A stretch of 64,000 nt of DNA from UBA5069 sp963773745 (GCA_963773745.1 CAVZCL010000004.1:281739-345738), one strand, 5' to 3'; counted from the stretch's first letter, positions 27,137 to 38,158 are shown. The notes: generated by a model not told the origin, from the sequence alone. Numbers and translations: made by a program.

Positions 27137-28582
27137 ATGGCGAGCCTGGTTCGGCGCAGCGTGACGTCGGTTTCGTGGAATGTCGCTGCGCAGGCGGTTG
27201 TGGTGGTGGTTGGTTTTGTGCGCTCCATCCTGCTGGCGCGCCTGCTCAATGTTGAGACCTTTGGCATCTACGCCGGTGCGCTTGCAATTGTGGCCGTTAC
27301 CAGCATTCTTGCCGATTTTGGCCTGGGCGGGGCCTACCTGCACCGCTCGCCCGAGACTGAAAACGAGGATGACGCCGCGGCGCAGTTCCTGGCGCTGCGC
27401 CTGATTACCGTCACGGTGTGGGTTGCGCTTATGGCGCCTGCGGTGTTGATTTGGGCGCACGGCCCCACGCGCATGGCGCTGCTGGTGATTAGCCTGACCA
27501 TGGCCATCGAACTGCTCAGTTCGGTCGTGGTGGGCGTACTCGTTCGCCGCGTGCAGCACAAACGCACGGCCATTCTGGGCATCGTCAATGTGATTGTCGT
27601 CGCAGTCGTCACTGTGGGGCTGGCGTGGCGCGGCGTTGAGCTGTGGGCGCTGCTCTCCGGCGAGATTGTGACGACGTTGGTGATGGTCACCGGCCTCTTT
27701 CTGTGGAAGCCGCCGTGGCGGGCGCGCCTGCGCTGGAATCGCGCCGAGGCGGCCTACTTTGTGCGCTATGGTGCGCCGCTTATGGTGGCCGCTTTTCTCG
27801 AGACGTCAATTCAGCGGGTGGACGACCTCTTCGTGCGCTTTCGGCTGGGCGTGCTGGATATGGGCTTCTACTCGCGGGCCTACACCTTTGCTTCCTACCC
27901 GCGCAGCATTCTTGCCGGCCCGGTGACGCTGGTGGCGGGCGGCACATTCGCCGAAGTGGCAGACAATCGGCTACAGTTGTCCAAGGCCTTCTTTCGCACC
28001 AGCGCGCTGCTGCTGCGCGCCGGCTTTCTGCTGGCCGGTTGGCTTGTGCTGATCGCACCTGAATTTGTGACGCTTCTGCTGGGCGAGAAGTGGCTGCCCA
28101 TGGTGCCCATCTTTCGCCTCATGGCGGTCTTTGCGCTGATTGACCCGCTGCGCGACCTGTTGACCAACATCTACGTGGCCGTTGGGCAGCCGCGCAAGCT
28201 CATGCGCTACAAGCTGATTCAACTGCTTGTGTTGGTGGCCGGTCTGCTGCTGCTGGGCAATCGCTGGGGAACCATTGGCGTGGCGCTGGCGGTTGACCTG
28301 ATGCTGGTGGTGGGAATTGGCCAGCTGATGTTTGGCGCGCGCCCATGGGTTGATTTTTCCATGCGCCGCCTTTTTATGTGGCCGCTGCTGGCACTGCTGG
28401 TTGGGGGTGCGGGCGCGCTGCTGGTTGTGCGCCTTGTGGGCGGCGACGCCAACTTGTGGATTGTGGCCCTGCTCAAGAGTGGCGTCTTTGGGGTGCTCTA
28501 TATTGGGGTGTTGGCGCTGGGCGAGCGGCGCAGCCTGCTCGAGATGTGGGCGGCGCTGCGCGGCCAATTCTCCCGCGCATAA
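27137..28582 (+). CDS. Oligosaccharide flippase (Wzx/MVF-type)
   Basis: A 481-residue integral membrane protein with about 12-14 segments. ATG 27137. The N-terminus (SVTSVSWNVAAQAVVVVVGF) and the ARLLNVETFGIYAGALAIVA region match the polysaccharide synthesis protein family; GFYSRAYTFASYPRSI follows in the middle. It would move lipid-linked sugar units across the membrane. Methyltransferase and glycosyltransferase genes follow. Confidence 0.88.
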   Translation: MASLVRRSVTSVSWNVAAQAVVVVVGFVRSILLARLLNVETFGIYAGALAIVAVTSILADFGLGGAYLHRSPETENEDDAAAQFLALRLITVTVWVALMAPAVLIWAHGPTRMALLVISLTMAIELLSSVVVGVLVRRVQHKRTAILGIVNVIVVAVVTVGLAWRGVELWALLSGEIVTTLVMVTGLFLWKPPWRARLRWNRAEAAYFVRYGAPLMVAAFLETSIQRVDDLFVRFRLGVLDMGFYSRAYTFASYPRSILAGPVTLVAGGTFAEVADNRLQLSKAFFRTSALLLRAGFLLAGWLVLIAPEFVTLLLGEKWLPMVPIFRLMAVFALIDPLRDLLTNIYVAVGQPRKLMRYKLIQLLVLVAGLLLLGNRWGTIGVALAVDLMLVVGIGQLMFGARPWVDFSMRRLFMWPLLALLVGGAGALLVVRLVGGDANLWIVALLKSGVFGVLYIGVLALGERRSLLEMWAALRGQFSRA

Positions 28583-28606
28583 TCTACGAATGGCTGGAGA
28601 CGACGA

Positions 28607-29444
28607 ATGGGCCGATTGATCCAAGGCATTCTCAAGCGCTTGCTGCGCCTCTATCACTGGCTCTATGCGCGGCTGTGCGGCAGCTACCCCAACCTGCCGC
28701 GTGTGGCACTGGCAGTGGTCCGCCACCCATACAATGCAGCGCGACCTGCGCGAGTTGCTGCCCCTGCTGGAAGGGCGCGTGCTCGATGTGGGTGGCGCGT
28801 CCCGCCACCTTAGCGCTTGGCGCGCCGAGACACACGACGTGGTGACGGTGCTCTCTGCGCCGCACGCGGCGCTGGTGCGGCGCGCCGCACCGCCAAGCAC
28901 ACTGCGCCCGAGCGGCGCAACGCTGACCGTGCATCCCAACCAGCCGTGGCCGCTGGCTGATGCTTCGTTTGATGCGCTGCTGTGCGTGCAGTCGCTTGCG
29001 CAACTTGACGATCCTGATTACGCTGTGGCCGAGATGGCGCGCGTTATGCGGCCGGGTGGCCTGGCGGTGGTGAGCGTGCCGGCCATGGCAAGCGGCACAG
29101 GCGTCGACCTGCGCTACTACACGGCCGCCGGCCTGCGCCAGTTGCTGGGCGCACACTTCACCATTACATCCATTCGGCGTGAGGGCGCGATTGGCAGCGT
29201 GCTCGCCCTGCTGATTCTGGGCTGGATGGATGCGCTGGCCGAGCGTAGCCTGCTTGTGCGCGCCCTTCAGGCGCTCTTCCTGCCCCTTTGGATTGGCACT
29301 TGCGCCGCAGTGAATTTGACGGGGGCGGTGGTGGATGCAACCGACCCAAGACGCGCCTTCTACACACACGTACTGATTGTGGCCGTGCGCAAGACCGTTG
29401 CGCCGGAGATGCAAGCAGCGTCCGAACTGCGAGGCAGCGAATGA
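28607..29444 (+). CDS. SAM-dependent methyltransferase, one frameshift
   Basis: The N-terminal frame (MGRLIQGILKRLLRLYHWLY) shifts near 28735 to the main frame (MQRDLRELLPLLEG). The class I motif GRVLDVGGASRHLSAW and the late ALLCVQSLAQLDDPDYAV and RVMRPGGLAVVSVPAM motifs mark a type 11 methyltransferase. About 275 residues in all. Its TGA stop overlaps the next gene's ATG. Confidence 0.75.
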
Positions 29445-30341
29445 CCCTGAATTACATCAAGCGCCATAGTGGTCGTTTTCTGACCGAGGAAACCTATACG
29501 CGCTTCCACATCAATACACTAATGATGAAGCGTCAGGGAAAACGAGAATGCAACTGTGGTGCGTGCCGCTGCACGCGACGCACTGCCCTTCTTCAGAGAA
29601 GAACTAGCCGCCCTTACCGGGCGCAATGGCGATTGGTTGGCCGAGACCATGCGCGAGTATGCTGCCTGCAGCGAGGCGTGGAAGCGGCTCAGCGGCCTGC
29701 GCTCAGTGCGCCGGTTGACGCTTGGCTTCATTGAGACGCTGGACGTTGCCGAGGGCTTTGCACTCTGGGCACTTGTCAAGCATTTGCGGCCGCGCGTGGT
29801 TGTGGAACTGGGCACGCAGTATGGTATTTCGGCGCGTCTGTGGAAAGAGGCACTCAAGACTTACGTGCCCGATCACACGCTCTACCTGTGCGATCTTGAG
29901 GATCGGCGCCGCTTCATAGGCGATCACGAAGCCACCTTCCTGCAAGGCGACGCACGCGTGCTGCTTGCGCAGCTCTTTGAGAAGAAGCAAGTGGATCTCA
30001 TCTACAACGATGCACACCCATATGGCCTCATTCGCTGGTCGCTGGATGAAGGCATTGCGCACAACGTGCGCTGCTTTGCCTTCCACGACGTCAGCGGGCA
30101 CGAATTCCGCGGCTGGCCGTACCTTGTCGAGAGCAGCAGCCTGTCGGCGGAAGAACGCATCGCCAACAGCACAAACTACGCTGCTTACGGTCACTGGGAG
30201 CGCCACTGCATGGCCGAATCGTTTGATGCTTCAATTCTGACAGCGAACGCAGCCGAAAACGATGCATGGAAGCTGCAGATCTTTGACTCGCTCTTTGGCT
30301 TTGGTGTTGTGCTTACGCAAGACTCTGCTTCACAAATCTGA
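29441..30341 (+). CDS. Class I methyltransferase-like protein, one frameshift
   Basis: Starts at ATG 29441, which overlaps the previous stop (ATGA), and shifts frame at the AAAA at 29539-29542. The body has RPRVVVELGTQYGISARLWK (SAM-binding motif I), HTLYLCDLEDRRRFIGDH, then VDLIYNDAHPYGLIRW, FAFHDVSGHEFRGWPYL. This resembles class I methyltransferases of the cephalosporin-hydroxylase or MdmC type that act in sugar decoration, but the substrate is unknown. Confidence 0.7.
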
Positions 30342-30346
30342 CAATC

Positions 30347-31318
30347 ATGACGACCAGCATGACGTTTACCGTTTTCACTGCAACTTATAATCGCGCGCAC
30401 ACGCTGCACCGCGTCTACAACGCGCTTCAGCAGCAGACGTTTCGTGATTTTGAGTGGCTGGTTGTTGATGACGGCTCAACAGACAATACCGAGGCGCTTG
30501 TACGCAGATGGCAGATGGAAAGCGCCTTCCCTATCCATTACATTATGCAGCCCAATGGGGGAAAGCACTCGGCGCACAACAGGTCGCTGCCTGAGCGCAC
30601 GGCGTGTTTTTATTTCGATTGACTCCGATGATGCGTGTGTGCCTGAGGCGCTTGAGTACCTAAATCACTACTGGAATACCATCCCTTTCGCCCAGCAGCC
30701 GGCATACGCAGGAGTCGCTGTACTTTCGCGCTACGCCGAAGGCGGCACGTTGGCTATTCATATCCAGCAGAGGTGATGGACACGAATCATCTTGAGATGG
30801 TTTACCGCCAGCGGATGCGGGGCGACAAGTGGTATTGCTTTCGCACCGATGTACTGCGTGAATATCCCTATCCGCCGGTTGAGGGTTGGGCGACCCACTT
30901 TAACGAGGCGACGATCTACATGCAGATCGCGCGGCGTTATCTGCTGCGCTATGTCAACCACCCGCTGCTCATTGTGCACGCCGATGCCGGATCGCTGAGC
31001 CGGCCAAGCGGCACACGGCGTGCGCTTAACCAGCGCATCGCCGCGACCTTTGAGGCGCACTATCGGATTATGCTGAACGAGCAGATGGACTATGCGACTG
31101 TTGCGCCACTTATCTTTTATCGGGCGGCCGTGCATTATGTACGTTTTGCTTGCTATCGCTCGATTTCGCCTTTGCAACAAGTTCTGGCGCTGACGTCATG
31201 GCGCACGCGCCTACTCTGGCTGGCAGCGTTTTCACTTGGTATCACGGTTTTCATCGTTGACCGCTGGTGGCCGTTACCCGAAGGTGACGATGGAGCGCGG
31301 CGTAGCACCAGCGCTTAA
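30347..31318 (+). CDS. Family 2 glycosyltransferase, two frameshifts
   Basis: A GT2 enzyme with MTFTVFTATYNRAHTLHRVY at the start and WLVVDDGSTDNTEALV (nucleotide-sugar site); the DXD is in the frame SIDSDDACVPEAL after a shift near 30600. A second shift lies at the GG at 30752-30753, where one G is probably missing, since the other frame then gives SYPAEVMDTNHLEMVYRQRM. The paralogue at 31334 lines up along the full length and confirms both breaks. Confidence 0.8.
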
Positions 31319-31333
31319 CCGGAGGCAATGTGA

Positions 31334-32310
31334 ATGAGTGACAGTTCCTGGTGGAGTTGCAGCCCCTGCCTCTTCACGGTCTTCACGGCGGCCTACAACC
31401 GCCCTGATACGTTGCGCCGTGTCTATGCCAGCCTGGCAGCGCAGACTCTGCACGACTTTGAATGGGTAATTGTCGATGACGGCTCCGGCCCTGAGGTGGG
31501 CAAGGTGGTTGAGGAGCTGAAGGCAGACGCAGCGTTTCGCATCGTCTACATCTGGCAGCCAAATCAGGGCAAGCACACGGCGCACAACCGCGCCGTAGCG
31601 GAAGCAAGCGGCCGCTATTTTGCTCCCCTGGATGACGACGATACCTGCATGCCCAATGCGCTCGAGCGCATGAACTATCACTGGCTGAACATTATTCCTG
31701 CGGAAAGGGAGAGGTATGTAGCCGTGATGGGACTGTGCACCGACCAGCATGGCACCCTGCTGGGTGAGCGCTTTCCCAGCGACATCTTCGATTCGGACTA
31801 CATCAGCTACTTCTACACCCAGCGGATTCCCGGTGAACGATGGGGTAGCTACCGCACAGACGTGCTCCGCGACTATCCTTATCCTGTTGCGCCAGGGCAG
31901 AGCGCCTACATGATTGAAGGTGTTACATGGTTCCGCATGGCACGTCACTACAAAACGCGTTATGTCAACGAGGTGTGGCGTACCTGGTATATTGGTCACT
32001 ATTCGACAAGCAGCAAGCAGGCGCGCGCATCCGTGGACTACCGACGCATTGGCCCGACACAGATGGTCGTCTATGGCCAGCAACTTAACGAGTTGATTGA
32101 CCAACTGCCCAACCGTCCGCGCTTCATGTGGATGGCGGCAGTGCACTTCTCTCGTTTCGGTTTCCACGCGGGCTTAGCGCCACGCACACAGAGGTGCATG
32201 CTACACAACACACGACGCGTATACTGTGGCTTTCGGCCTTGCCGCTCGGCGCTACCTACTGGGTGCGCGATCAACTTGTGAGCCGTTGGCGCGCACGGGC
32301 CCGTACCTAG
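31334..32310 (+). CDS. Family 2 glycosyltransferase, paralogue of the previous gene
   Basis: ATG 31334 follows GGAGG. The N-terminal GT2 motif is FTVFTAAYNRPDTLRRVY, then WVIVDDGSGPEVGKVVEEL, QPNQGKHTAHNRAVAEASG and LDDDDTCMPNALERM with the DXD. The C-terminus shifts frame near 32180; the second frame (HTTRILWLSALPLGATYW) matches the C-terminus of the paralogue upstream and ends at 32310. About 325 residues. Confidence 0.85.
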
Positions 32311-32379
32311 GCACCGAAGGCGTAATAGTAAACGTCTGGCAAAAACGTCGGTGATTGCAAAGGCAGCAAGAACTCGCCC

Positions 32380-33525
32380 ATGCGCGTTGCCATAAGTGAA
32401 GTGGTCCTCGAAAACCGATCCACCGGCACACGCCAGCGTGACCTGAATCTGCTGCCTGCCTTGCTGCGCCAACTTCAGAGCGGCGGCCATGAGGCTCTGG
32501 TCTACATTGCATCTGATCTCTCGGCAGAAGTTGCGAAGCTGCTTGCTGGCGATCCGCCACTTGCCGAGGTAATCCGCGCTCCTTTTGGCGCGCAGCCCAC
32601 GTCAAAGCGGCTTGTGTATGGGGCACGCTACTTTAGGCGCCAGATGTATATGCGTGGGATCGATCTCTTTCACACCAATTATTTCCCGCTGCCACCGGTG
32701 GGCGTGCCAACCGTTCTCACCGTGAACGATGTCCGTTTTGTTCACTTTCCCGAGACCTATACAAGAAGCCGGCTCGCCTACCTGCGCTTCATGGTGCCTT
32801 TGGCGCTGCGCCAGGCCACACGCGTTGTCGCCATCTCCACGGACACGCGAGACGACATCATCAACCACTTTGGCGTCGATGCGACGAAGATAGATGTGGT
32901 GCCCGTGGCTGCGGCGCCGAACTTTAGCCCGAGCGCGGCCAAGCGCGCCTGCATGCCGTACAGGCGCGTTCAATTTGCCGCCCGAGTACATTCTCTATGT
33001 AGGCCATCTGGAACCGCGCAAGAATTTGCTTCGGCTCGTCCAGGCGTACCGTAATGTCCATGCGGAGGACACCACGACGCCCCCCCCTTGCAATTCTGGG
33101 CAGGGAGGACTTTGGCTTCCAGCCTGTGCTGGATTTTGACCGCGTATGGCCTTGAGGAGCAGGTTCGCTTCACGGGCTTTGTGGCCGAAGATGACTTGCC
33201 AGCAGCTTACTCCCTGGCGCGGCTTCTTGCTTTCCCATCGCTGCACGAGGGCTTTGGCGTGCCTGTGCTTGAGGCGATGGCCTGCGGTGTGCCTGCTTAC
33301 GTCAAACAGGTCCGCGCTGCCAGAGGTTGCCGGTGACGCCGCCTGTTCGTAGATCCTACCTCGGTGGACGCGATTGCGCAGGGTCTCGCGCTACTGCTCA
33401 GTGACGAAACGCTGCGTGCAGCGCTTGTTAGCGCGGCTTTGCCGCGCGTGGCACACTTTTCGCCCGAGCGCAGTGCCGAACTGATGGTTGAGGCCTACCT
33501 ACGCACGCTAAAGTTGCAGCCCTGA
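32380..33525 (+). CDS. Family 4 glycosyltransferase, about five frameshifts
   Basis: A retaining GT-B enzyme. The N-terminal domain reads MRVAISEVVLENRSTGTRQ and FHTNYFPLPPVGVPTVLTVN, ending at RVVAISTDTRDDIINHFG. After a break near 32950 the next frame gives YILYVGHLEPRKNLLRLVQA. Breaks at the C8 run (33080-33087), near 33140, 33300 and 33350 then split the C-terminal domain: EEQVRFTGFVAEDDLPAAYS, HEGFGVPVLEAMACGVP, RSALPEVAGDAA, DPTSVDAIAQGL. These domains are complete if read through. Confidence 0.75.
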
Positions 33526-33563
33526 TTTCGGAACACTCCAGCAACCGAATTTCGGATAAAGCC

Positions 33564-34738
33564 ATGGCGCTCATCCCCGTCCTCCACCCCATCACCCGCC
33601 TCATTATCGGCGGGGCGCAGGAAAACACAATGCTGACTGCCGACCTGCTCGACAAGGGCACGTGGGCGGTGGAGGTGCTCTGCGGCCCGCAAACGGGCAG
33701 CGAGGGCAGCCTCATCGAGGCCGTGCGCGCCCGGGGCATCCCGCTCCACATTGAGCCAACGCTCGTCCGCGAGGTGAACCCGCTCAAGGACGCGCAGGCG
33801 CTGCTGCGGCTGGCGCTGCGCATGCGGCGCGGGCGCTTTGCCGTGGTGCATACGCACAGCAGCAAGGCGGGCATCCTGGGCCGCTGGGCGGCGTGGCTCG
33901 CGGGCGTGCCCGTGATTGTGCATACGGTGCACGGCTGGGGCCATCACGAGCGACAGCACCCCCTTGTCCGCGCCTACTATGTGATTCTCGAGAAGTTGAC
34001 GCTGCTGATTACCGACAAGCTCATTGTCGTGTCGCCGCTCAATATTGAAAAGGGGCTGGCTGACGGCATCGGCGTGGCGAGTGACTATGTGGTCATCCGC
34101 AGCGGCATTGAACTGGAGCGCTTTGGCCATCCGCAAGTGGGCGCGAGACGACGCGGCGCACATGGGGGATCCCCCTCGATGCGCCCGTGGTGGGCACCGT
34201 GACGCGCCTCTCGGCGCAGAAGGCGCCGCTCGACTTCGTCCGCGCCGCGGCCACCGTTGCACAGAGCCGCCCCGATGTCTGGTTTGTGATGGTGGGCGAT
34301 GGCGACCTGCGCCCGCAGGTAGAGGCGCTGGCAAGCATGCTGGGAATCCGCGACCGCCTCGTCCTCACGGGCCTGCGCCGCGACGTGCCCGAATTGATGG
34401 CCGCCTTTGACATTTTTGTGCTTTCGTCGCTCTGGGAGGGGCTGCCACGCGTGCTGCCACAGGCCATGGCCACGGGGCTGCCGATTGTGGCCACCGCCGC
34501 CGACGGCACCGCCGAAGCGGTGGAGCAGGGCGTCAACGGCATCCTCACGCCGCCGGGCGAGCCAAAGATGCTGGCTGGCATGGTGCTGCAGCTGCTGCAG
34601 AACCCCGCGCTGGCGCAGCAGATGGGCGCGGCAGGGCTGGCGCGCGTCGCCGCCTTCAGCGACACGCGCATGGTGGCGCAGATAGATGCCCTTTATCGGG
34701 AGTTGCTCGCGGCAAAGGGTGTAAAAGGTAAATGGTAA
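33564..34738 (+). CDS. Family 4 glycosyltransferase, one frameshift
   Basis: A GT-B protein. The N-terminal domain has RLIIGGAQENTMLTADLLDK, VVHTHSSKAGILGRWAA and HTVHGWGHHERQHP; the frame breaks at the GGGGG at 34164-34168, where one G too many disrupts GIPLDAPVVGTVTRLS. The C-terminal domain reads ADGTAEAVEQGVNGIL, the EX7E-like SLWEGLPRVLPQAMATGLP. The TAA stop overlaps the left arm of a hairpin repeat. Confidence 0.85.
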
Positions 34739-34796
34739 TTGGCAAATGGTTATTGGTCATAGATGCACGCCTATGACCAATAACCATTTGCCAATT
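34737..34796. repeat. Perfect 26-bp-arm hairpin repeat
   Basis: Left arm 34737-34762 (AATTGGCAAATGG...), right arm 34771-34796, 8-base loop. It overlaps the stop of the preceding gene. The IS982 element begins at the base after the right arm. Confidence 0.9.
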
Positions 34797-35740
34797 AACC
34801 AATTTGCCACTATCAAAAGGGGAGTAAGTTGATGGTGGCGGCGATAACGAAGAGGGCAACCTTGGTCTCGAAGCCCTCTTTGGTGACGGCATGGATGTGC
34901 TTTGGCATGATGCGCTCGAAGAGACTGTTGGTGGTCTCGATACACTGGCGTTTGACGGATTGCATAAAGCGTTTCCAGGCTGGATCAGGGACTTTGGCAT
35001 TTGACCTGCGTATCGGTGCATAGTCGATGCCATAATCCTTGAAGAGCATTTCGAGCACCTGCTGGACATAGGCTTTGTCGCCATAGACGGTGGCGCCGGG
35101 TGGCAAGTCAAAAGGCAGTGCATAGATGCCTGTCAGGTCATGCTCGGAGGCGGCACTTAGCGAGAATTCGACTGGTTCACCCTTCTCTGTGACCAGCAAG
35201 TGAATCTTGAGTCCGTAAACCCAGCGCCGCTTGCTGGCCTGTCGGCCGCGGTAACGCTTATCCTGATACATGCGAGCCCGCAGGATGCGGTAGTTGTCGC
35301 ACACAGCAACCGGCATGCTGTCCACAACATAGATCTGCTCTTTGTTTCGTTGCTTGAAGTACTCGCCTAGATGGGCAAAGAGCGCTTCATAGAACTTACG
35401 CACCCGCTGCAGGCGACGACAATAGCGACTGCGACTCAGCTGAACCTTTATGTATCCCTGTTCAAACAGAAATGTGTAGCTCAGAACCTGATTGCCACCA
35501 AAGAACATGGCTGCCACCAAGGCGACTGTCATCACTTCCGCATCGCTTACCTGACATTGCGGGTCTTCACGATGGTTCGATGCCTTCAATAAATCGTCAC
35601 ATAAACAGTAGACCAGTACAATGTAGGCGTCCATGAGGGTCTCCAGGTCTGGTTTTTGGTTTGGTCACCTACAACCGTACCTGACCCTCATGGTTTCTTC
35701 AATTGGTCTATACGCAAATTCTCAAGGTAGCAACTTGGGT
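34797..35740. mobile_element. IS982-family insertion sequence, complete
   Basis: About 944 bp. The imperfect terminal repeats are 34797-34818 (AACCAATTTGCCACTATC...) and the complement of 35719-35740 (ACCCAAGTTGCTACCTTG...), 15-16 of 22 positions identical. CAATT occurs on both outer sides (34792-34796 and 35741-35745), a likely 5-bp target duplication. The transposase inside is intact. Confidence 0.8.
34813..35634 (-). CDS. IS982-family transposase
   Basis: A 273-residue DDE transposase, full length and unbroken, unlike many neighbours. The first Asp is in IYVVDSMPVAVCDNYR, the second in GATVYGDKAYV, and the Glu in RQCIETTNSLFERIMPKHIH. The stop overlaps the left terminal repeat. It is likely still active. 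Confidence 0.92.
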   Translation of the reverse strand: MDAYIVLVYCLCDDLLKASNHREDPQCQVSDAEVMTVALVAAMFFGGNQVLSYTFLFEQGYIKVQLSRSRYCRRLQRVRKFYEALFAHLGEYFKQRNKEQIYVVDSMPVAVCDNYRILRARMYQDKRYRGRQASKRRWVYGLKIHLLVTEKGEPVEFSLSAASEHDLTGIYALPFDLPPGATVYGDKAYVQQVLEMLFKDYGIDYAPIRRSNAKVPDPAWKRFMQSVKRQCIETTNSLFERIMPKHIHAVTKEGFETKVALFVIAATINLLPF

Positions 35741-35764
35741 CAATTTACTATTTGCTCGTTGCAG

Positions 35765-36712
35765 TCAAGAGCTCTCCGCGGCGAGGAACGCCTCCACCTC
35801 GGCACGCGTGGGCGCGCCCTCCATCGGTCCCTGCTTTGTGACAGCGAGCGCGCCCACAGCATTGGCAAAGCGGCCCGCGTCGCCCAGCTCCATGCCCTCG
35901 AGCATGGCCACCGTAAAGGCCGCGCCAAAGGAATCGCCTGCGCCCGTGGGATCCACCTCATCCACGGCAAAGCCGGGCACGTGCAACAGCTGCTCGCCCT
36001 GATAGATGCGGCAGCCCTCCGCCCCCAGCTTCAAGACCACGGTCTTGCCCTGTGCCACCCACAGCCGGCAGCCCTCCTCGTCGGAGGCCGCACCTGTCAG
36101 CATGGCCGCCTCGCCCACGCTGGGCAGGACGAGATCGGCGCGGTCAATAATCGGCTGCAGCATCGCGCGCAGCTGCTCCACTGTCATCAATTCGGGGCGC
36201 ACGTTGGCGTCAAAGCTAAGGCGTGCCGTGGGCGGCAGCAGCGCAGCGGCGCGGTAGCACGCCTCGCGCCCCGAATCGGAGGCGGCCATGGTGCAGCCCG
36301 TAAGGTGCAGCCACTTGGCGCCCTGGATGGAGTCGGCGTCCACATGTTCGGGGCCAAGGCGGCCTGCAGCGGCGTAGCGCCAGTGATAGACAAACTTGCG
36401 GCTGCCGCCGGTGAAGTAGGCGACAAAGGCCACGCCGGTCGTTTGCCCCTCGAGCACATGCACGGCGCGTGCATCGACGCCATCACGCGCAAAACGGTCA
36501 AGCATGCACTGGCCGAAGTCGTCCGCTCCCACGCAGCCAATGAAGCCGGCCGAGCGCCCCAGGCGTGCCACGCTGTCAATGTAGATGCTCGTGTCGCCGC
36601 TGGGGAAAGGGCCAACGAAGGGGCCCGGGCGGTCCATAGGCTGGTCCAGCCCGGTGCGCATGATTTCTACAAGCATTGTGCCAACGCAAATGACATCGGG
36701 GCTGGTGGGCAT
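35765..36712 (-). CDS. PfkB-family sugar kinase
   Basis: A 315-residue ribokinase-like kinase. N-terminal motif FPSGDTSIYIDSVARLG and a FIGCVGADDFGQ turn mark the substrate lobe. The C-terminal signature is VDPTGAGDSFGAAF with the catalytic Asp. The substrate is unknown. It lies downstream of the GatZ-like gene on the same strand, separated by a hairpin repeat, and may act on the same sugar. Confidence 0.9.
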   Translation of the reverse strand: MPTSPDVICVGTMLVEIMRTGLDQPMDRPGPFVGPFPSGDTSIYIDSVARLGRSAGFIGCVGADDFGQCMLDRFARDGVDARAVHVLEGQTTGVAFVAYFTGGSRKFVYHWRYAAAGRLGPEHVDADSIQGAKWLHLTGCTMAASDSGREACYRAAALLPPTARLSFDANVRPELMTVEQLRAMLQPIIDRADLVLPSVGEAAMLTGAASDEEGCRLWVAQGKTVVLKLGAEGCRIYQGEQLLHVPGFAVDEVDPTGAGDSFGAAFTVAMLEGMELGDAGRFANAVGALAVTKQGPMEGAPTRAEVEAFLAAESS

Positions 36713-36751
36713 GGTGCGTTCCCAGTGGATTTGGTGGATGGTGAAAAAGGG

Positions 36752-36815
36752 ATGATTGGAAATTGATGAATTGACGATTGGCGCACGCCAGTCATCAATT
36801 CATCAGTTTTCAATC
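36752..36815. repeat. ATTGACGATTG-type hairpin repeat, imperfect
   Basis: Two 30-bp arms (about 36752-36781 and 36786-36815) with AATTGATGAATTGACGATTG on the left and the complement on the right; a few mismatches. Same family as 40307-40381 and 42864-42926. Confidence 0.75.
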
Positions 36816-38052
36816 GTTTTGCCCTTCCAACAGCGGCAGAGAGCCGAAGAGATGGAAGTGGGTAATGTAGCGCTCCATGGCGAGGGCAATGCGCTCAACA
36901 ACAAAGGCGTTGGCGTCGGCCATCACCGGCGCGAGGTTGGCGTAGAGGCGCGCGCGTTCGGCTTGCACGGCGCGGTCCGTCCAGATGTAGCGTGCGCCGG
37001 TTTGCACCAGCCAGGCGCGGCGCTCGGGCGCAATGTCGGCAAAGGCCATGTCGCGCTCCTCGGGTTGGAGCCACTTCTGCCAGCGGTTGGAGCGTTCGAC
37101 TGCGTCCTCCAGCGCCTGCATCAGGTGAGAGCTCTCGGCAGCGGGGTCGGCGCGCAGCAGATCGCGCTCGCGAATGGCCAGTTCCCCCAGCGCCAGATAC
37201 TCGGCCGCAGTGAACTCCGGCCCCACATTGGCCCCGCCCATGCCCGTGGCGGGGTAATCTTCGGGATTCTCCACCCAGTCGCTATAGTGCCCCTTGATGA
37301 GCGAACCGTAGGGAACCACGGTTTCGTAGAGCACACGTGCGCTTTCGGGGTCAAAGTAGCTGGTGTGGAGATCCGTGCCCACCTTGCCCACAATGAAGGA
37401 GGGCCACGCTGCGAGCAGGCCGGCGCGCTCGAGACCTGTGCGCAGACCTACGAGGAAGGCCGTGAAGTTCTCCATATCCACCAGGCCACCGTGCACTTCC
37501 TCGGTGCCCACTTCGTAGGCAACGGGGGGCAGGTCCAGGCGCATGCGCTCGGCCTCGGCGTGCTCAATCAGCGCAACCGTGCGCTCCACGACAAGCGGAA
37601 TGGGCACGGGCGCATCAGAGGGCAGCGTGCGGTCCACGGTGGGGTCGATGTGCAGGAGGGAGTAGCCCGCCTGAAGGCAGGCGGTGAGGCTCTGGCGCAC
37701 CTCTTCCATGCTCTCTTCGAGCCCCAGGTTGTCGCGCGTGTGGCTGTCCTTGAGCCATGGGCCACCGTGGTCAAGGCAGGGATAGAGGGGGCTGGTGCAA
37801 TTGTACTTGGCGCGGTACTTCTCGATTTCGCGCACGAACGCGTCGGCTGTCCAGCCGGTGTAGCCGCCGTCGCGGTCCACCTGGTTGAGGGTGGCGGCGA
37901 AGAGCATGGGGCATTGGTTCGCGCGCGGCCACCAGCACTGCGGCCTCGAGCACGGCCGCGGAGTTGGGGCACGCGGCAAAGAGCGTAATCTGAATTTTCT
38001 GCTCGCGCCGCAGGTGGATCAGGCGCGGGATAATCTCCTGGATGGTGAGCAC
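36810..38052 (-). CDS. GatZ/KbaZ-type tagatose-bisphosphate aldolase subunit-like protein, frameshifted
   Basis: The family is the non-catalytic partner of class II tagatose-1,6-bisphosphate aldolase. GTG 38052 begins LTIQEIIPRLIHLRREQKIQ and ITLFAACPNSAAVLEAAVLV; the frame shifts near 37920 and continues QVDRDGGYTGWTADAFVREI, YPCLDHGGPWLKD, GYSLLHIDPTVDR, VAYEVGTEEVHGG, FIVGKVGTDLHTSYFDPES. About 413 residues, close to family length. In an operon with the PfkB kinase. No classical GatY is beside it; the class II aldolase-like gene at 4632 is a distant candidate partner. Confidence 0.8.
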
Positions 38053-38090
38053 GGCGCGGTTTCCTTTCGATGGAACAGACGGGTTCAGGT

Positions 38091-38119
38091 ATTGTAGTCC
38101 TTGCACCGTACAGCGACAA
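38091..38119 (-). promoter_or_regulatory. Sigma-70 promoter for the GatZ-like/PfkB genes
   Basis: -35 TTGTCG (38119-38114), 17-base spacer, -10 TACAAT (38096-38091). Confidence 0.65.
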
Positions 38120-38158
38120 GATTAAGCGCCAACCCACAAGGACACCCTCTCCGGCAGG

